From assembly GCA_004835665.1 (NCBI GenBank), contig RBKR01000002.1:930001-994000 (forward strand): a stretch of DNA of 64,000 nucleotides. Reading direction: 5' to 3'. Of the stretch, positions 11,535-22,489 are shown piece after piece. The stretch is from Phoma sp. XZ068. Its lineage: Eukaryota; Ascomycota; Dothideomycetes; Pleosporales; Didymellaceae. Position numbers and translations under genes: made by a program. Position 1 is the first letter of the stretch; each line of letters begins with the position of its first letter. Under the pieces are notes generated by a model. The model was given only the letters and a program-made list of their open reading frames with translations. It searched no databases and was not told the origin of the DNA.

Positions 11535-13250
11535 ATGTACCAGAATGGCGGTGCTGAGGTACGGTAGAGACGGAGCAGCCCCCGCGCAGGGGCCCCACAT
11601 TGATTTGAGGCTGATGGAGGCAGATGGGCGGGCACTTCACACCACACACGCAACCGCAACCACCGCAACCACACGCGCCGGCGAGCCAGGCTCAGGGGCT
11701 GCCGCGGGACTTTAACGGGCTGCAGCTGCCGCTGATGGACAGCAATGCGATGGCCATGGAGATGGACATGGACCTGGCGCTGGGCGAGGAGGGACTGAAC
11801 GAGAGCATGAACGGGGGGATGGAGGGGGGCATGAACGGGGGGATGGAGGCGGGCATGAACGGGGGGATGGAGGCGGGCATGAATGGCGGGATGGAGGCGG
11901 GCATGAATGGCGGCATGGACGGCATGGGCAGCGCGTATACGCCGTTCATGGCGCAGGGGCAGGTGCTGCAGGGCGACGGCGGCATCATGGGAGAAGGCAT
12001 GGGCGACACCCTCACCGACAGCATGACGGGCGCCGGCGCAGGCCCCCTCCCCACGGGCTTCGGCGCGCCCAGCATGAACCCCACCGGCAGCACGCTCACC
12101 GAGTTCACCAAGCGCCGCAACTGGTCGCAGCGCGTGCTCGAGGAGCTGCGCGACCTGCTGCACATCCTCACCCCCAACGGCCGCATCCTCTACGTGTCGC
12201 CCTCGTGCAAGGCCCTCACCGGCTGGGACCCCGCCCAGCTGCTCGGCCGCTTCATCAACGAGTTCATCCACCCCGAGGACATTGGCATCTTCGTCAAGGA
12301 GTTCAACGAGAGCATCGCCTCGGGCAACTCGCTGCGCTTCTTCTACCGCTTCCGCCACGCCGACGACTCCTGGCGCATCTTCGAGTCGCACGGCCACCCA
12401 CACCTGTCGGCCGACCCCAGCGCCTTTGCCCCGCCCAACGCCCTCAACTGCCGCGGCTTCTTCATCATGGCCCGCCCCTACCCGACCAAGAACGCCGCCC
12501 TGCTCGACTCGTTCCTCGAGCACAAGATCGAAAACGAGCGCCTCACCAAGCGCATCGCCGAGCTGAAGCGCGAGGAGCAGGACGAGCAGGACGAGTGGAC
12601 ACGCAAAGACCAGTCCCAGTCCGGCGCCCCCGAGTCCGTCTCGGTATCCATCGTCACCCAATCCCACAACGACCCCGTCTCGTACGCCCAAATGCCTCCC
12701 CCCGCAAAACCCAGCATCTCCAACACGGCCCTCACCCGCCAAAACCTCGACGAAGTCCTCGCCGCCAACCGCACCGAAAACATCTCCGACAAAATGGCCC
12801 GCTACGAGGGCGCAAACCACCTCGAGACGATAGAAATGCTGACCGGCCTGCGCTACCGCGACGGCGAGCGCTCACAGGGCATCAGCACGGGGGACGCCAG
12901 TCCCTTGCTCATCCGGGGCGACGCCGGCATTCAAATCTCGCTGGACCGCGATGGCCGCGGGCCGTCCGACAAGAAGAAGAAGCTCAAACTCGCGGATGAA
13001 TACGTGTGTACTGATTGCGGGACTCTGGATTCGCCCGAGTGGCGCAAGGGTCCAAATGGGCCCAAGACGCTGTGTAATGCCTGTGGACGTACGTATCGCC
13101 TCCCTGAGAATATGTCGTGTGTTTGCTGATATATCATCTTTAGTCCGCTGGGCCAAGAAAGAAAAAAAGAAAGCAAACCCCAATACTCCCGGTCACCACT
13201 CCACGTCTACACCCGGGCTGCTGACGCATCAGAGCTCGGGGAGTAGCTGA
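11535..13250 (+). CDS. wc-2: White-collar-2-type PAS/GATA transcription factor
   Basis: Partner of the blue-light receptor WC-1 in the white collar complex controlling light responses and, in some fungi, the clock. A PAS domain (from LHILTPNGRILYVSPSCKAL to the FFIMARPY block) is followed by a short charged helix and one C-terminal GATA zinc finger. The finger is C-x2-C-x18-C-x2-C, with TDCGTLDSPEWRKGPNG at its core. A 55-nt intron (13089-13143) interrupts the finger just after CNACG; splicing restores GLRWAKKEKKK and a stop at 13250. Upstream, ATG 11535 could give an 8-residue mini-exon (MYQNGGAE) joined across a 65-nt intron (11559-11623) to the in-frame ATG at 11624. Otherwise 11624 is the start. 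Length is 531 or 523 residues. The N-terminus has a Met/Gly-rich tandem repeat. Confidence 0.93.
11807..11930 (+). repeat. 24-bp coding tandem repeat in WC-2
   Basis: About five units of a 24-bp repeat encode MNGGMEAG (first unit MNGGMEGG, last unit MNGGMDG). Units differ at few bases, so copy number may vary between isolates. Confidence 0.85.
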
Positions 13251-16200
13251 CAGGTCGAGTCTACCATCATTTGCTTCTTTTTGAGGGTGTTTGGGGATCG
13301 CGAATTTGGGAAATATACTGGCATACGGCGTTACGGTGGGATGGCTCCAATGGAAGTCTATGGCGTTGGTGCATCGCTTTGCATTGCGTGGATGGGTTTT
13401 GGGGGTAGAAGAGAAGACATGAGAGCAGCAAGAGGCAGAAAGGGGAGCAGAATGATAAGGGGGGATATACCTAGCAGCACGGCGAGAAGTTGGATTTATC
13501 AATATCATTAGTTATATCAATTAACATCGTCAATATCAAAGATGAGGATTTATTCCAGAGCGATGAGTATCCTACTAGCCTTTAAATAAGCTATGAGAGA
13601 CATGTGGTGCTTTACACTACTACACTGGCACACGTACATAGGTAGAATACTAACTAAAGCGGACACTGTAATCAAGTTATACATTGACATACTGCCCATT
13701 CACATTCAACGCTGCACTCATAACCAAACACCGTATGTTTCTCCGTATACCTGTCTCGGCTGTGGTTACACACTAGCAGAGCAGACTTTAGACGTAGCAG
13801 ACACAACACAGCCCCGAAAAAAGAGAAAAAGGAGGAGAGATTTAAAAAAAGGGCGCCAAGGGGAGTAAAGTACATACCTAGGTAGGTAGGTAGGTAGGGG
13901 ATTGTTAACTTAGCGTATAGAACCAGCTTAGGTAGGAGTAAAGCGTGTAGTTTAGTATATTAGCAGTAAGGCTTGCTCACACAGGTATACGTCTGTATAT
14001 ATTTAGACACATTCGTACTTACTTGTTGTGTATCCATTGCTTGTCTAATTATCATATCGCTTGTTATATGTTATATACAAATTGTCTTCGTTCTCCTTTT
14101 TTTCTGATCTTACGTGGGCGTTAAGGTAGATATATATATTATAGTAACTTACTTTAATGTAGGTGTATTAGGCCGGTTAGCTTAGTATTTGTCAAGATTG
14201 ATTTTCACTGGTTACGCATTGGACATATATGTAGGTTACGAATTTAATATACACGTTACGTACATTTTTACATATAAGCTGTTTTATTCCCTTTTCTAGC
14301 TTTATTCCTGGCTGTGTTACTAGTTTTATTCCACATTATATGTCTGGTTTCATTTATGCACTGTCTGTTTCTTACTCTAGCTTGTCTTAAGGACATCTTA
14401 ATAACGCAACAGAATTATAGAAAAACAACAATAACGTCTTGCCTAACTTGGTGATTACTTATCGGGCGAACAGTGTGTGTGGCGGGGGGGGGGGGGTTCA
14501 TTTGGTAATTGTGGGCTCTATACGGCTGAGTGACCCAATAGAAGGTAGGGATTTGGCTTAGATTAATGGTGTAAGAGGTAGACTTGCTGGAGTAAGATCT
14601 TGAAATAGTAGGTAAGAGTAGATCGGTTATTAATTTGTTTAAATTTATTCACGTTTGTACTACTACAAGACTACAAATTGTCGCAACTACAGAATAAAAA
14701 CACTGGACTAATACCAACTCATTGCCTCTCCCATCCTTACTTCTCAACTTAGTACTAGATCCTATAGAATACATCACCACTCTACCGCCCAAACAACTCC
14801 AAGAAAAGCTATTCAAATCACCAGACGGGCTGCAAATAATTAGCAATAGATCCTGTAGTTCACCTTGGTTATACTTTCACGTTGACACTCAAGCATACAC
14901 GTACATATACATACACACAGTTACAAAAAATGCAGAACTTATAACTACACTATAACACAGCAGCGTGATCCCATCCTATCGCAGTATCAAGCGAGAATTC
15001 ACCTATCTAATTACCGTAAATATACACTGTGCAATCTGCTTTCACGCAGGACTCGCTCCGAGTACAACCCATAACAACTCCGCGGTTGGTACCCGTATCC
15101 CCAATCCGCACGACATCGTGTACTTCCTGCGAACCCGTTACGCATGCAATAAATCCGTGCGCAACACAGCCTGTACATTCTAAACGCGCCTCGAGCATAT
15201 CACGAGATGTTGGAGGACCAGATACCCGCGAAGTCAACACTAGACACCACACCTAGCGGCAACATCAAAAACGCCACTGCCCTCTTAGATCAATTTGATT
15301 TGATTCGATGCGCCAATGAGACAGCTTAACCTAGCTGCGCAGCTAGACTATAAGAAAACACGTTCGTACGCTTACGCTTACGCATACAGCACCGAGACAC
15401 TGAGACTGGAGGTAAGGTAGTGTGAGTACTTGATGATTGGAGTGTTACTAGGCCTTTTTATCAACTCATGTCAAGTCATGGCCTTGAATTCCGCCCGTTC
15501 GTCTAGGCGCTTATTTCGCGGACTTGACTATCCAATATCACTGATTGTAATAAAAACAGTTCATTGAACGCACTTTCCCGTCTTCCCTATAAAGCCTAAT
15601 TATGATGGTTAGGTATTTACCCAGCGTATCGAAGACATATAAACCAGAATAGATAATTGAAAGAAATTCGTGGGGAAAGTATATACCTATATCTCTACGT
15701 TTAATAGGCCAAAAGGCATCTTTTTGTTAGGTAAAGTAGGAAGAGAGAAAAGAGAAAAGCGTTGTAGACAACAATTAGTCTATTCTCTATATCTTTATAT
15801 AACCTAACCCGAGAACTACCTATCCTGCTCTATCTAGTCTAATTTCTTACTCTTAATCCTAGTAATACAAAAGAAAGTCTAATAAGGAAGAGTCCGCAAA
15901 ACTATTACTCTAGAAGTCTAGGACAAATATAAATATAAAAGATACAAATAAGAAAGACAGAAGATAGAAGAGGGAAGATAGAAAAGGGAAGAGGGAGAGA
16001 GTTGCTAACAATAATACAGTCCAGCCCAGTTTCTATATTTTAGTACAAGGTAAGTAAGTATACCAGGAGTATCTTATCCTATCCTATCCTATCCCATCCC
16101 ATCCCATCTAGGCTAATCCGTTACTCTCCCTCCAACCCCTAAAAAAAACGTTAAACAAGCGTAAGTCCGCAAAACTATTACTCTTGAATCTAGAATAAAC

Positions 16201-16717
16201 ACAAATATAAACATACATGTAAAAGATAGAGAGATAGATAGATAGAAGAGAAGATAGAAGAGAAGATAGAAGAGAAGATAGACGAGACGAGAAGATAGAT
16301 AAGGGAAAAGGAAAAAGGGAAAAGCATTGCAGACAATACTTCAATTCAGTCCAGTCTCTATATTTTGGTATAAGTTAAGTAAGTAAGTGTACAAGGACTT
16401 TGTCATGCCATGCCATGCCATCCAATCTGATTCCTCGATCCCTCACTCTCCTATCCCTAGCAATGCAAAAAAACGGCCAAAATAATCAAGCAGAGTCCGT
16501 AAAAACCGTCGGACTCCAGAACTCCATGCCATGCCATGCCGTGCCGTGCAATCATCCATCCATCCATCAATCACTTTTGCAGCGTCATCTGCCGCGCAGT
16601 CGTCATCAGGGACTCGAGGCGCGAGCTATCGACGAAGACGTGGTCGGAGCGGACCAAGTGCGCTACTTTGGTAGCTTTGCGTTGCAGATACCAGTGGCCC
16701 ATCATCTCGCCGGGCGC
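13251..16717. other. Long AT-rich gene-free gap
   Basis: About 3.4 kb between the 3' ends of WC-2 and RPB2. From roughly 13.5 kb it is AT-rich and closed in all frames. It contains a TAGG microsatellite near 13879-13899, a 13-nt G run (14484-14496), a degenerate tandem repeat (about 15.6-16.5 kb) and pentanucleotide runs (ATCCT/ATCCC near 16075-16108, CATGC near 16404-16420 and 16526-16545). No gene, tRNA or recognisable transposon domain is seen. Confidence 0.6.
15640..16525. repeat. Three degenerate tandem units of about 270-330 bp
   Basis: The landmark AGTCCG[CT]AAAA recurs at 15891, 16164 and 16494. A CTCTATAT/TTCTATATTTT landmark recurs at about 15782, 16030 and 16354, the last two followed by AAGTAAGTA. 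Between them lie purine-rich GAAGATAGAAGAG tracts of variable length. The order of landmarks is the same in each unit, so this is a tandem repeat rather than scattered similarity. Boundaries are approximate. Confidence 0.65.
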
Positions 16718-19700
16718 CTAGTCGCGGACGCTGAGGCCGGAGCGGGTCGTGAACATGCGGGTTGCAATGTTCATGGCGAGGAGTTCCTGGAAGAGGAGCT
16801 TGGCGGCGTAGGGGATGTGGATCTGCGAGATGCGCGTCTTGTTGTGGCAGGGGCGACATTCGTATTTGCCTTGCTTGAGTTGACTGTGTCATGTTAGTGG
16901 TTGTTATAGTAGAAGTGACGAGTTGACTTACGCGATGGGACTCATCAGGCCGCAGATGTCGCAAACATGAACTGTGTACGCATCCGAGACCGTGAAGAGA
17001 CGCTCCTTGAGGAAAGCAGCAGCACCGTGGGCAATCATACAATCACGTTCCATTTCTCCGAAACGCAGACCACCATCCCTAGCACGACCCTCGACAGGCT
17101 GGCGTGTGAGGATCTGGAGAGGACCACGCGCACGAGCGTGGATCTTGTCGTCGACCATATGCCTCAGACGCTGGTAGTATGTAGGACCCAAGAAGATCTG
17201 TGTGCGCATCTTCTTGCCAGTGTGTCCGTTGTACATGATCTCGAAGCCACGCTTCTGGTACCCGGCCTCCTCGAGGAGCTCCGAGATCTGATCGACGGTG
17301 ACGTCGGTGAAGGGTGTGGCATCGCCTTCACGTCCGGTAATGGCGCCGACCTTGGAGAGCAGACACTCGACCAAATGGGCAATTGTCATACGAGAGGGAA
17401 TGGCGTGGGGGTTGATGACGAGATCGGGCGTAACACCGTCTCTTGTGAAGGGCATGTCTTCGTGCCTGTATGTGATACCGATGGTTCCCTTTTGTCCGTG
17501 ACGAGACGCAAACTTGTCACCGATTTGAGGTACCTTGGTTGTTCGTGTACGGACCTTGACGAATCGCAGACCCTCGGTGTTGGTAGTGAAGAGAACCTGA
17601 TCGACAATGCCGTTCTCGGTACTACGAAGGGGTGTCGACACATCACGCTTGGTGTGCAGTGAAGTCTTCTGCCCCATCTCCTGAGCATCAGCTGCGATAG
17701 GTGCTGTCTTGCCGATGATGATGTCGTCACCGGAAACACGTACACCAGGTGCAACAACACCGTCGTCATCAAGCTTGTCGTATGTTCCGCCCTTCAGCCT
17801 CAACGTATCAGCACGGGTTGGCTTCTCGAACTGCTCCAAGACGTTGACACCGATTCGCTTCTCCTGCTCCGTGTATGCTCGGTAGAACAACGATCTGAAA
17901 AGACCGCGATCAATACTGCTCTGGTTCATAATGACGGAATCTTCCTGGTTGTAACCGGAGTAACAGGCAATAGCGACAATGGCGTTTTGTCCGGCAGGCA
18001 GTTCACGGAACTTGAGGTACTCCATGGACCGTGTTGTGGCGAGTGGCTTCTGGGGGTAGTACAGGACGTTCATCATCGTCTCCATGCGTAGAGCGTAGTT
18101 TGTCAGAGCGACACCCATGGCTTGCTTACCCATGGCAGATTGGTATGTGTTACGAGGCGACTGGTTGTGATCAGGGAAAGGAATGATACTGGCACAGATA
18201 CCGAGAATCATAGCAGGGTGAATCTCGCAATGCGTGTATGCGTGAATGCGAGGGTCCGGCTTGGGCTTGATACGCGCAAGACGATCCTTGCCCTGTGGGT
18301 TGCGAGCATCTTGTGGGATGCCCATCTTCATGTCGCGCCACTCGCCGAGATCCTCGGGCGACATGACAATCATGGCAGTCTCCTCTTCTTCTGCATCGAG
18401 GTACTCGATGACACCATCCTGGATCAGCCCCTTCCAGCCATATGTGAGCTCGTTCTTCTCCTCTTCGCCAACACCTGCGGCAGCCATCGCCTGCTGCTCT
18501 GCAACCAGCTTGTTGTAGTGTTCCTGGCTGAAGACGAGGTGGTTGCGGTTCGGCTTGCGAACGTCGCTCTCCACGACGAACAGAGGCCTCATGACACGTC
18601 CAGCGTCTGTGAAGATCTTGAACTCTCGGTCACGAATATCACGAATCAAACTCATCTCGTAGGAGAGGGTTCCATTTCGACGCAGTTCCTGCACAGTCGA
18701 AACGAGCTGCTGTGCGTTGGAGTGTACACCAACCCATACACCGTTGACGAAGACCTTTGTGGCGTCGGGGTTCTGGTTCTGGTCGTACTCCTCGAGAAGC
18801 TGCATGTTCCTTTGGCTCATGAAGTCGGAGATAGGTCCAGCATCGCTACCAACACTGACGTAGCACATAAGAGACAAGTTCTTGACCAGACCGCAGGCCT
18901 GTCCTTCAGGTGTCTCGGCAGGGCAAACGAGACCCCAATGACTGTTGTGCAGCTGACGGGGCTTCGCAAGTTTACCATCACGACCAACGGGTGTGTTCGT
19001 TCGTCGCAAATGGGACAATGTTGAAGCGTATGTGTATCGGTTCAACACCTGCGAGACACCGGCCTTTGCGGAGGCGGCTTTCTTCTGGTCACCCCAGTTT
19101 CCCGTGGCGAGAGAGTACTTGAGGCCGTTGGTGATGATGCTGGCCTTGACAGCCATCTGCACGTTGAAGTCTGTGTTGTTCTCAACGCACCTCTGGAGGT
19201 ACTTGTAGACATCCTTTGTCAATTTCAGGAAAAGGATGCGGAACAAGTTCGCAATCAGCGGTCCTGCGAGATCGAGTCGCTTCTTACCGAAGTGATCACG
19301 ATCGTCTTCATCTCGTCGACCCAAAACACACTGCAACATGCGGTGGATCATGTAGCCAAAGAAGTAGGCCTTGCGGGTATCCTGTCCTTCTCTTTGCGAG
19401 ATGTGGGGAAGGAACTCGCGCTGCATGATGTCTCGGGCAAACTTGAGACGCCTGTCCTTTGTTCCCTGGGTTGCTCCACGCCTAGCAATGAAGTCGAGCG
19501 CAGATTCGCGGTCCTGCACAATAGAGCCCTCCTCAATACTAGGCTTGAGCAGCTCCAGCATCTGGGTATCTGTGCGGTCGTATACGATGTGGCCGAGAAT
19601 TTCCTCGTCCGAAACGATGCCGAGCGCGCGGAAGACGATGGCCATGGGCACATCTGCCTTGATGTAGGGGAGTGTGGCGTAGGCAAACGGTCCAGGCATG

Positions 19701-20551
19701 CGCTTTCCGCTGGCAAGTGAGTTCTCAGCCCACTTGATGTTGAACGAGGAGATGAGGCGCGTGCCCTTCTCGACAGCACTTCGAATCTCGGCGATCCAGG
19801 GGATGGGGCCCTGCTTCTTGCGGAAAACCTGCACAATGTTCGCGGCACTGCGCTCTTGTGCAATCAGGACCTTTTCACTACCGTTGATGACAAAGTAACC
19901 GCCCTGATCGTAAGGACACTCGTTGAGGCCGAAGAGCGCCTCGTCGTTCTGCCCACGCAAATGGCACAGCTCGGAGCGCAGCATAACCGGCAGCTTTCCA
20001 ATAAAGACACGTGCAGACTCGTCGCTGTCCATGGGGATGTCCTCGCGGTCCCAGCGAATCTGTGTGACGCCGCCTCCCTGGCCCTCCATCTCGTCGTCGT
20101 CGTCCTCGGCGGGCGCTGTGGTCTCACGGGCGACCATGATACGGTTCTCAATGTCCGCCAGCATGGCGCCGGAGTAGGTCAGGTTGCGCAGACGGGCCTC
20201 GTGCGGGTAGAGCTGCACGGTGGTGCCATCGCCCTCGGTGTGGGTGGGGCGCGCCAGGTAGACGCGGCCAAACTTGATCTCGTAGCGGCGCTTGATGATG
20301 GGGTCGACGTCCTCGTCGGGGTTGTAGGGCGTGTTCTGCTCGAGGATGACGCTGCCGTTCTCCTTGACGATGTCTTGTATTGTGTTGCGCGTAAACTCGT
20401 CATATGAGTCGAGCTGCTGCGAGACCAGGCCCTTTGTGTCGAAGAAGGAGCTGATGACGGCCCAGCAGTCCTCCGAGGTGATGGCGCCGTCCTCCTCGTC
20501 TTCGTACTCGTCCTCGTCCATCGCGAAGTCGTCGACGTATTCAGTCGCCAT
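16718..20551 (-). CDS. RPB2: RNA polymerase II second-largest subunit Rpb2
   Basis: Catalytic core subunit of nuclear RNA polymerase II. Exon 20551-16932 and a final exon 16883-16718 flank a 48-nt intron (16884-16931) with donor GTAAGT and acceptor ACACAG. The join creates an Ala codon inside the C-terminal zinc site, placing CDIC in the first exon and CRPC in the second. The protein is 1261 residues, normal for Rpb2. The highly conserved C-terminus (AAKLLFQELLAMNI... ending SGLSVRD) is intact. The frame extends upstream of 20551 by 97 codons of arginine-rich non-conserved sequence; the acidic MATEYVDDF start at 20551 is the family-like one. This gene is a standard phylogenetic marker and would identify the organism. 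Confidence 0.98.
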
Positions 20552-20933
20552 GTCTGCGTCGGGAAGGCAGCAACGCAGCACGCGCGGGGCGACGGGGTGT
20601 AAGGGGGGTGGGTGGGTGGAGGTGCGGTCGGGGAGTGTCGTGCTCCTTGCCTTGTTCGCGACGGGCGGCGACTGCCTCGAAGAACGACGGAGCACTAGCG
20701 CGATTATGTCTTGGCGCTGCAGGTCCCTCGACAATGAATGTACCTGGACAAAGATATCTCCTCTCCACTGGAGGTCTTGTCTCGGCCAAAACAAAATCAT
20801 TACTAGGCTGTGGTAAGAAATTCTCTTTCTTTCACTGCACAACCTTGTAGACTGATAGATTCCTGCTTGTAATCAACACTGCGAGAGGTAGGTTTGCATG
20901 GTAGATTTGGTATTCAAGGTCTCAACATCCTGT
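20552..20933. promoter_or_regulatory. RPB2 promoter / MDR gene 3' flank
   Basis: Roughly 380 bp between the RPB2 start and the stop of the upstream minus-strand MDR gene. It must hold the RPB2 promoter and the MDR terminator. No clear TATA box stands out. Confidence 0.4.
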
Positions 20934-22042
20934 CTAAATCTTGCTTTGTCCCTCCTGAGGCACCTTGATGACTACCTTGCCCCAGCTGTCTCGACCGCCC
21001 AGTGCCTTCAGCGCCGCCGGCACACTCTCAAGACCCACATACTCAGTGTCTGTGTAGCAGGTGCCCCTGTACTTGCCCTCGCGTACCAACTCGAAGATGC
21101 CCTCCCACACCTTATCGACCATCTCCGGCTCGTTGACCGCGTACATGCCCCAGTGCAGTCCAACGACACTGACGTTCTTCAACAAAATACGGTTTGTCGC
21201 CATCTTCTCGATATCACCTGCAGCAAATCCAACGACCAGCAACCTGCCATTCCACGCCGTGCACTTCATGGACTGTGCGATGAGACCAACAGGGTCGTAG
21301 ACAATGTCGACGCCACGGCCCTTGGGCGTCAGCTTCTTGACCTGCTCTGGCCAGTCCGCCTTTCGGTAGTCGATTGCGTAGTCAGCGCCGAATCTGCGGG
21401 CAATGTCCTGCTTGTGCTGGGTGCCAGCGGTAGCAATGACAGTTGCACCAAAGGCTTTGGCGATCTGAACTGCAGCGAGGCCGACGCCGCCGGCTGCTGC
21501 GTGGACGAGGACCCAGTCACCTGCAGTCGTTAGTAGAGTCTCTCGTAGGAGAGGGATGACGTACCCTTCTTGATGTTGGCTCTGGTGACCAGTCCTGCGT
21601 AACTGGTAGGTGCAGTGACAAACATGCCCGCTGCCTCGGAAAAGCTCCAACCCTCCGGCACGCCCTTCAGTTTCTCCTCTACGCACGCAACGTGTGTGGC
21701 ATACCCACCCTGGCTTGCGCCGAAGACCTTGTCGCCGACCTTGTACAGAGGCGTGCGGCCGCCTGGCAGCGACGAGGGAGCCTTTGTAACTACACCAGAG
21801 AATTCGGAGCCCGCAATCCAGGGGAAGGGAGGCTGGTGCTGGTACTTGCCGCGAATCTGCAGCAGGTCGAAGAAGTTTGTTGCCGAGGCATGGATGGCAA
21901 TGAGGTATTCGTCGTCTTTTGGCGTAGGATCTGGGAAGGATTGGACCTTGAGGTCTTCTGGTCCCTGGCCTTGTTAGTTGCCGGCAGATGTAGAAGCCGT
22001 GGGTAATACCTTGACATATTCCTTGATCTGAATGCCCTTCAT
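20934..22042 (-). CDS. MDR-family NAD(P)H quinone oxidoreductase-like protein
   Basis: Medium-chain dehydrogenase/reductase, quinone-oxidoreductase-like branch. Three exons: 22042-22010, 21964-21565 and 21520-20934, with introns of 45 nt (21965-22009) and 44 nt (21521-21564). Product is 339 residues. Exon 1 encodes only MKGIQIKEYVK; joining to exon 2 gives the usual GPEDLKV start of the GroES-like domain. The second junction makes the Gly before DWVLVHAAAGGVGLAAVQ, the Rossmann nucleotide-binding motif. I see no structural-zinc cysteine cluster, as expected for the quinone reductase branch. It is divergent from DSK2. Physiological substrate is unknown. Confidence 0.9.
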
Positions 22043-22489
22043 GGTGGTGAGTGAATCAAACAATTGAGATTGGCGAAAATGATGTAGAGTCAACAATCAA
22101 TGTGGTCTTCAAAGGAATAGAAGAAAGGCAGTGGGGAAGTCCATATCGCAGCCCGGAGGAGATGATGCCTCCGCAAAATGCCTCGGTTGGAGCTACTCGC
22201 TGCCGTACCCCGACCTCCACGCCGCGCCATGCCCCACCTCCCACGCTAGCGTACTAGCGGTGGCTCATGAGGCAGTGACGACTTTGGTCCGTTGCCGTCT
22301 TTCCACTTCTGCGGGCTTCCATACGTGATCAAGCTCACCGCAGCCTGCAGGCCAGCTCTCCTCATCACCACCTGTCTCGACACGTTTATTACTACGCCGC
22401 TTACCATAAGCTCCCCTCACACACGACTCGCTTTCCGACCACCCCGCAGTCTCCTCGATCGCTGCACGTCACCCGATCGCTACGCAAAC
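22043..22489. promoter_or_regulatory. Shared divergent promoter MDR / DSK2
   Basis: About 450 bp between the divergent starts. The right half is pyrimidine-rich (CCTCACACACGACTCGC...), typical of a fungal 5' leader. No specific operator is recognised. Confidence 0.4.

Noticed and set aside
11429..12820. 463-codon frame antisense to WC-2
   Set aside because: It mirrors the GC-rich WC-2 coding strand and encodes Val/Gly/Ala-rich repeats without any domain; the sense frame has PAS and GATA domains.
18122..19024. 300-codon frame antisense to RPB2
   Set aside because: Shadow of the conserved RPB2 coding strand; no domain on the antisense.
20552..20842. 97-codon 5' extension of RPB2
   Set aside because: Arg/Ser/Pro-rich, not conserved in the family; MATEYVDDF at 20551 is the family-like start.
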